Below, one piece after another: positions 32,419-36,278 of a DNA stretch of 36,278 nt. Each line of letters opens with the position of its first letter. Position 1 is the stretch's first letter. This DNA comes from Faecalibacterium gallinarum (lineage in GTDB: Bacteria; Bacillota; Clostridia; Oscillospirales; Ruminococcaceae). Below the pieces are notes generated by a model that did not search any database, was not told the origin of the DNA, and saw nothing but the letters and a program-made list of their open reading frames with translations. The stretch is taken from positions 1 through 36,278 of the forward strand of contig NZ_BQKV01000031.1 in the NCBI RefSeq assembly GCF_022180365.1, written 5' to 3'. The translations under genes were made by a program, and so were the position numbers.

Positions 32419-33714
32419 TCAATAGAGCAGCCATCCCAGCACCGGGGCGTCGTCGGAGCCGCCCAGATACAGCCGGCTGCCCACCGGGCAGAGAGCCGCC
32501 GCGCCGCCCCCGTTTTCAGAGGGGACCTCGGCCAGCAGCTGCCCTGCGGAACTATACTCCTGGGCGGCGGGGCTGCCGGCCTCCACCCCGAAGAGGGCGG
32601 TCTGCATCCGGTAGGGCAGCCGCAGGGCCACCCCGCGCTGGAAGGTCTCGGCGGCCTGGCCTTCCAGCCAGGGACTGCGATTAAAGCGGTAGCCCACCCA
32701 GAGGCTGCCCTCGTCGTCCACCCCCAGGGCCCCGGGGTAACCCGGCAGAGCCCCCGCAAAGAGAGCGCAGTCCCGGCCCCCGGCGGTCAGCTCCCGGGCG
32801 TCGGCGTCCACCTTCCAGATGCAGCGCTGGCCGAAGTCGGACACATAGAGGGCGTTTTCCTCCGGCACAAAGGCCAGCCCCGCAGCGCCTGCCACCCCTT
32901 CCAGCACCAGCTGCACCGTCCGGGCCGCCGGGTCATAGACATACACCTGGCCGGTGGCGGTGTGGGCCAAAAGCTCGGTGCGGAGCGCATTTTCCAGCCC
33001 ATCCCCGGCCACCGAGGCGGACAAATTGGCAAAATAGACCCGGCCATCGGCCCCAACGGCCACCGCCGCCGGGCAGGGCAGGGGCTCGCCGTCGATCTGG
33101 GTCACGATCTTTTCGGTGGAGGCTCCCCAGCCGTCGTAGCTGCCCCGGCAGATCATCCCGCCCTTGCCGGTCAGGACCGAAAACCAGATCTCACCCGCCG
33201 GGTCAAAGTCGAAGCCGGTGATCTCTCCCTCCGATTCCAATACCTTGGTCAGGCTGCTGCCGTCCTCCCGCATCCGCAGGATGGCGCTGCCCCCCGCCTC
33301 CGATTGAACGGACAAATACACCCAGCCCTCCCGTACCCGGACACAGCTGGGGTCGGTGTAGCCTTCCAGAGAAAGCTCGGTCAGCCCCGAGAGGTTCCGC
33401 ACTGCGGTTTCGGTGGCCACTGCCGGGGCGGTGTAGCTCTGGGGCCGGGGGTCGATGGGCCGCAGCAGGAGGGCGTACACAAGGCTCAGGGCCATCAGGA
33501 CCGCCAGCACCAGCCCCACAATCTGGAACCGGTGGAGCACCGCGTCCCGCTCGGCCCGCATCTGAGCCTGGGCCTGGGCCCGCCGGCGGGCAATCTCACG
33601 ATTTGTCTGCTTGGCGCGGCGCAGCCACCCGCGGACCCACCCGTACACCGCCGGACCAAACACCAGCGTGCCGATGGCCAGCACAAGCAATAATTCAACC
33701 AATCCCAAACGCAT
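32419..33714 (-). CDS. Membrane-anchored beta-propeller protein (strictosidine-synthase-like) with TatA-like N-terminus
   Basis: A 431-residue protein. Residues 1-22 (LVELLLVLAIGTLVFGP) closely resemble a TatA/B signal-anchor with its FGP hinge. A basic Gln/Arg-rich stretch follows (30-60), then a second membrane helix (63-84). This puts residues 90-431 outside the cell, with the basic loop inside. The outer part looks like an SMP-30/strictosidine-synthase six-blade propeller: GLAFVPEENALYVSDFGQR and LPGYPGALGVDDEGSLWVGY are the typical blade motifs. Enzymatic activity is not predictable. The ATG at 33714 follows AGAGGAG. First gene of the leftward group propeller-ywlG-yggS-(ABC). Confidence 0.82.
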   Translation of the reverse strand: MRLGLVELLLVLAIGTLVFGPAVYGWVRGWLRRAKQTNREIARRRAQAQAQMRAERDAVLHRFQIVGLVLAVLMALSLVYALLLRPIDPRPQSYTAPAVATETAVRNLSGLTELSLEGYTDPSCVRVREGWVYLSVQSEAGGSAILRMREDGSSLTKVLESEGEITGFDFDPAGEIWFSVLTGKGGMICRGSYDGWGASTEKIVTQIDGEPLPCPAAVAVGADGRVYFANLSASVAGDGLENALRTELLAHTATGQVYVYDPAARTVQLVLEGVAGAAGLAFVPEENALYVSDFGQRCIWKVDADARELTAGGRDCALFAGALPGYPGALGVDDEGSLWVGYRFNRSPWLEGQAAETFQRGVALRLPYRMQTALFGVEAGSPAAQEYSSAGQLLAEVPSENGGGAAALCPVGSRLYLGGSDDAPVLGWLLY

Positions 33715-33860
33715 AGGGCAGAATACTCCTCTGTCTTTTTGATATGGTTTGTCCGGACCAAAACGCCCGGTTCTGCCCCAGTATACCGCAATCGGCCCCC
33801 CGGGCGCAAGTCCGGGCCCCCAGCCCCCGGCGGGTCTGAAAAAGCGGATTTTCCAAAGGA

Positions 33861-33900
33861 TTCACCCAAAGTTCACAATTCTTTACAGATTTGGTATTAT
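33861..33900 (+). promoter_or_regulatory. Promoter with Pho-box-like repeats for the two-component operon
   Basis: A sigma-A-type promoter: TTCACA (33872-33877), 17-base spacer, TATTAT (33895-33900). It overlaps three phased repeats, TTCAC (33861), TTCAC (33872) and TTTAC (33882), spaced 11 and 10 bases. This resembles the direct repeats bound by PhoP/PhoB-type regulators and fits autoregulation. Confidence 0.55.
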
Positions 33901-33943
33901 GATAAATACGATAGACCCCTGACTGAAACGGAGGACCCGCTCT

Positions 33944-34630
33944 ATGGCAAAAATTCTGATTGTTGACGACGAGCCCCGGATCCGCGAGCTGATCCGGGAG
34001 CACCTGCAATACGCCGGCTTCACCTGCGAGGAGGCCGCCGACGGCTCTGCTGCCCTGACCCAGCTGTCGGACGGCAGCTTCGATCTGGTGATTCTGGACA
34101 TCATGATGCCCTTTATGGACGGCATGACCTGCCTGCGTGAGATGCGCACCCGGCACATCAACACCCCGGTGATCATCCTGACCGCCCGGGGCGAGGAATA
34201 CGACAAACTGGCCGGCCTGGAGGGCGGCGCGGATGACTATGTGGTCAAGCCCTTCTCCCCCCGGGAGCTGGTGGCCCGGGTGCGGGCGGTGCTCAACCGC
34301 ACCATGCCCCACCCCGAGGCGGCGGCCAGCGCCATGACCTTCGGCGAATTATCCATCGACACCGCCAGCCACACCGTCCGGGTCAGCGGCGAGGAGGTCA
34401 GCCTGACCCCCAAGGAGTTCGATCTGCTGGTCTTTTTGGCCTCCAACAAGGGCATCGCCCTCAGCCGCGAAAAAATCCTGCAAAAGGTGTGGAACTACGA
34501 CTACTTCGGCGAGGACCGCACCGTAGACACCCACGTCAAGATGCTGCGGGGCCATCTGGGGGCCTGCCGCAGCTACATCTCCACCGTCTGGGGCATCGGT
34601 TATAAGTTCGACCCCGACGCCCAGCGCTGA
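33944..34630 (+). CDS. OmpR/PhoB-family response regulator
   Basis: A 228-residue regulator. The receiver domain (1-120) has the acidic pair in LIVDDEP, the phospho-acceptor Asp52 in LVILDIMMPFMDG, Thr in VIILTARGEEYD and Lys in DYVVKPFSP. The C-terminal winged helix (about 130-225) has LTPKEFDLLVFLASNKG and RTVDTHVKMLRGHL. Activated by the kinase encoded next, it should bind direct repeats; such repeats lie in its own promoter. GGAGG is 10-11 bases before the ATG. The input signal is unknown. Confidence 0.96.
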   Translation: MAKILIVDDEPRIRELIREHLQYAGFTCEEAADGSAALTQLSDGSFDLVILDIMMPFMDGMTCLREMRTRHINTPVIILTARGEEYDKLAGLEGGADDYVVKPFSPRELVARVRAVLNRTMPHPEAAASAMTFGELSIDTASHTVRVSGEEVSLTPKEFDLLVFLASNKGIALSREKILQKVWNYDYFGEDRTVDTHVKMLRGHLGACRSYISTVWGIGYKFDPDAQR

Positions 34631-34641
34631 GATCCCCGCCT

Positions 34642-36168
34642 ATGGCACGTTTTTCCGCCCGGCCGGGCATTCGGGCCCAGCTGATGCTCTTTCTGTGCTC
34701 CATCTGCCTGCTGCTATTGGGGCTGTTCTGGTTTTTGTCCACCCAGATGCTGGAACCGCTGTACAACCGGCGGATCGAGGAACAGCTCTCGGCCCAGGCC
34801 GACGAGATCGTCCGACTGATGGATACCGCCACCGAAAACGGCGAGATCCTCTCCAGCTGGGATTTTGGGGAGCTGATGGTCAGCGACACCTTCCGTGAGG
34901 CGCTCTATCAGGCCCTGAGCAAAAACAGCGAGCTGACCAACTTCTGCGTGGACATCTCGGACACCACCCTGCGGAATGTCCTCTATATTGAAAATCTTTA
35001 TCCCTGCCTGCTCCACAACAGCACCCTCATCGACTCCGATTCTTCTTCCCCCAACGCCCCCACGGTGCTCCAGATGCGCCGCACCTGCCGAGAGAACGGC
35101 CAGCTGCTGCAATCTTTGCGGGCGCCGGGCGGCTCCTCCCAGATGGTGGTGGGGCGTCTGACGGCGGACGGCTCCTATACGGTGCTGGTCACCACCAGTC
35201 TGGTCCACGTGGGAGAGGCCGGCCAGGTGCTGGGGCGGATGCTGCCCACCATCGCGGCGCTGATCTTCGCCTTCGCCATGGCTGCGGCCTGGCTGTTCAG
35301 CCAGTGGTTCACAAAACCCCTCCGCCAGCTCTCGGCGGCCGCCCGCCAGGTGGCCCGGGGCGACTTTGAGATCCAGGTGGACAGTCACCGCCGGGACGAG
35401 CTGGGCTCCCTGGCCCGGGAGTTCGACCACATGGCCCGGGAGGTCCAGCGGGCGGCCCAGATGCAGCGGGATCTTTTGGCCAATGTCTCCCACGACCTGC
35501 GCACCCCTCTGACCCTCATCAAGGGCTACGCCGAGACGGTGCGGGACCTGACCGGCGACGATAAGGCCCACCGGGACGAGCAGATGAACATCATCATTGA
35601 TGAAGCCGACCGACTCACTGCCCTGGTCTCCAGGGTCATGGAACTGAGCAAAGTCACCAGCGGCGCCGAAAAGTGCGAGCCGGTGCGGTTCGACTTCTGC
35701 CAGCTCTGCGACGAGGTCAGCGAGCGATACGACGCCATCTGCGCCCAGAACGGCTGGCAGCTTCAGCTGGAGCTGCCCGATCAGCCCGTCGAGGTCTGGG
35801 CCGACCCCTCCATGATGGAGCGAGCCCTCCACAACCTGCTGGGCAACGCCATGCACCACATTGGACCGGACGGGGTGTTTATCCTCCGGGCCATCCCCTG
35901 TGAGGAGGGCTGCCGGGTGGAGGTGGAGGACCACGGCCCCGGCATTCCCGCCGAGGATCTGCCCTATATCTTCGACCGGTATTACCGCTCCCGGGCCGAC
36001 GCCGGCAAGACCGGTACCGGGCTGGGGCTCTCCATCACCCGGGCTATCTTCCAGCAGCACGGCTGCCGGTTCGGCGTGGAGAGCACCGTAGGCAGCGGAA
36101 CCACCTTCTGGTTTATCCTGAAACACCCGCCCAAAGAAGGCGCCAAGGCAAAGCCGCCCCGCAGCTAA
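34642..36168 (+). CDS. Sensor histidine kinase (HAMP, HisKA, HATPase)
   Basis: A 508-residue membrane kinase. It has two membrane helices (about 12-33 and 202-221) around an extracytoplasmic sensor of about 165 residues, a HAMP linker (222-275), HisKA with phospho-accepting His284 in NVSHDLRTPLTLIKGYAE, and HATPase with the N box LHNLLGNAMHH, DHGPGIPAEDLPYIFDRYY and GTGLGLSITRAIF. The N box has His where Asn-Ala is usual later in the motif, a minor change. The ATG at 34642 is 11 bases after the regulator's stop with no clear Shine-Dalgarno, so translation is probably coupled. The sensor does not match a domain I can name. Confidence 0.95.
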   Translation: MARFSARPGIRAQLMLFLCSICLLLLGLFWFLSTQMLEPLYNRRIEEQLSAQADEIVRLMDTATENGEILSSWDFGELMVSDTFREALYQALSKNSELTNFCVDISDTTLRNVLYIENLYPCLLHNSTLIDSDSSSPNAPTVLQMRRTCRENGQLLQSLRAPGGSSQMVVGRLTADGSYTVLVTTSLVHVGEAGQVLGRMLPTIAALIFAFAMAAAWLFSQWFTKPLRQLSAAARQVARGDFEIQVDSHRRDELGSLAREFDHMAREVQRAAQMQRDLLANVSHDLRTPLTLIKGYAETVRDLTGDDKAHRDEQMNIIIDEADRLTALVSRVMELSKVTSGAEKCEPVRFDFCQLCDEVSERYDAICAQNGWQLQLELPDQPVEVWADPSMMERALHNLLGNAMHHIGPDGVFILRAIPCEEGCRVEVEDHGPGIPAEDLPYIFDRYYRSRADAGKTGTGLGLSITRAIFQQHGCRFGVESTVGSGTTFWFILKHPPKEGAKAKPPRS

Positions 36169-36205
36169 ACCCTAAACAACAACAAAACCGCCCCCCTTGA
36201 TGCAT

Positions 36206-36278
36206 TGAACTGCACCCCATTTGTTAGACAGTATGGTATACTGGATAACAAGTGGGGTGTTTTATTATGCCAAAAGGA
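36206..36278 (+). mobile_element. Left end of a probable IS3-like insertion sequence, cut by the window edge
   Basis: From 36206 the sequence TGAACTGCACCCC starts, followed by TTGTTAGACA. This is the style of terminal repeat seen on many IS3/IS150-type elements. About 60 bases in, GGGGTG and an ATG (36267) begin a reading frame MPKG..., the usual start of an OrfA transposase, running off the end. Only 73 bases are visible, and the right end and target duplication cannot be seen. Confidence 0.45.
36267..36278 (+). CDS. Possible transposase OrfA, first codons only
   Basis: ATG at 36267 after GGGGTG (about eight bases spacing) encoding MPKG before the window ends. Assigned only because it sits inside an IS-like end; nothing else can be said. 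Confidence 0.3.

Overview
The window reads as chromosome of a GC-rich, endospore-forming clostridial Firmicute, most like gut Oscillospiraceae/Ruminococcaceae (Gemmiger, Subdoligranulum or Faecalibacterium relatives). This rests on strong AGGAGG ribosome binding sites, sigma-A promoters, a CIRCE-controlled heat-shock operon, an Asn T-box, and sporulation genes (spoVT, spoVAC-AD-AE, gpr, spoIIP). The genus is an inference. I saw no rRNA, tRNA or CRISPR array.

Layout. 1-2400 (minus): a nitroreductase, pentapeptide-repeat protein, GNAT acetyltransferase and YerC/TrpR-like regulator in one apparent operon. 2500-4900 (plus): an NhaP2-type antiporter, then spoVT behind a sigma-G-like promoter. 4960-10025 (plus): hrcA-grpE-dnaK-dnaJ. 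10036-11520 (minus): three tandem paralogous genes for double-glycine-leader peptides with hydrophobic cores, the most unusual locus here. 11590-15015 (minus): a surface O-acylation cassette (DUF4358 lipoprotein, MBOAT acyltransferase, DHHW protein). 15040-18480: a VanY-type carboxypeptidase, divergent from spoVAC-spoVAD-spoVAE and a small hydrophobic protein. 18550-20975: rpsT (minus), divergent from gpr-spoIIP. 20970-23835: T-box-controlled asnS, then mutY. 23880-27190: a small membrane protein, an M23-fold protein that has lost its catalytic residues, and a convergent HtrA protease. 27350-29190: prfC with a long leader. 29200-33715 (minus): an ABC exporter, YggS, YwlG, and a membrane-anchored beta-propeller protein with a TatA-like N-terminus. 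33860-36170 (plus): an OmpR-type two-component system with Pho-box-like repeats. From about 36206 the left end of a probable IS3-like element begins and is cut by the window edge.

How the parts connect. Much of the window is housekeeping (chaperones, AsnRS, MutY, RF3, S20) mixed with forespore functions: SpoVT as forespore regulator, SpoVA for dipicolinic acid transport, GPR for SASP degradation at germination, SpoIIP for engulfment. The accessory interest is in the 10-15 kb region. There three secreted-peptide precursors with a strongly conserved leader lie downstream of a polysaccharide-acylation cassette, and no C39 peptidase-transporter or peptide-modifying enzyme is present in the window.
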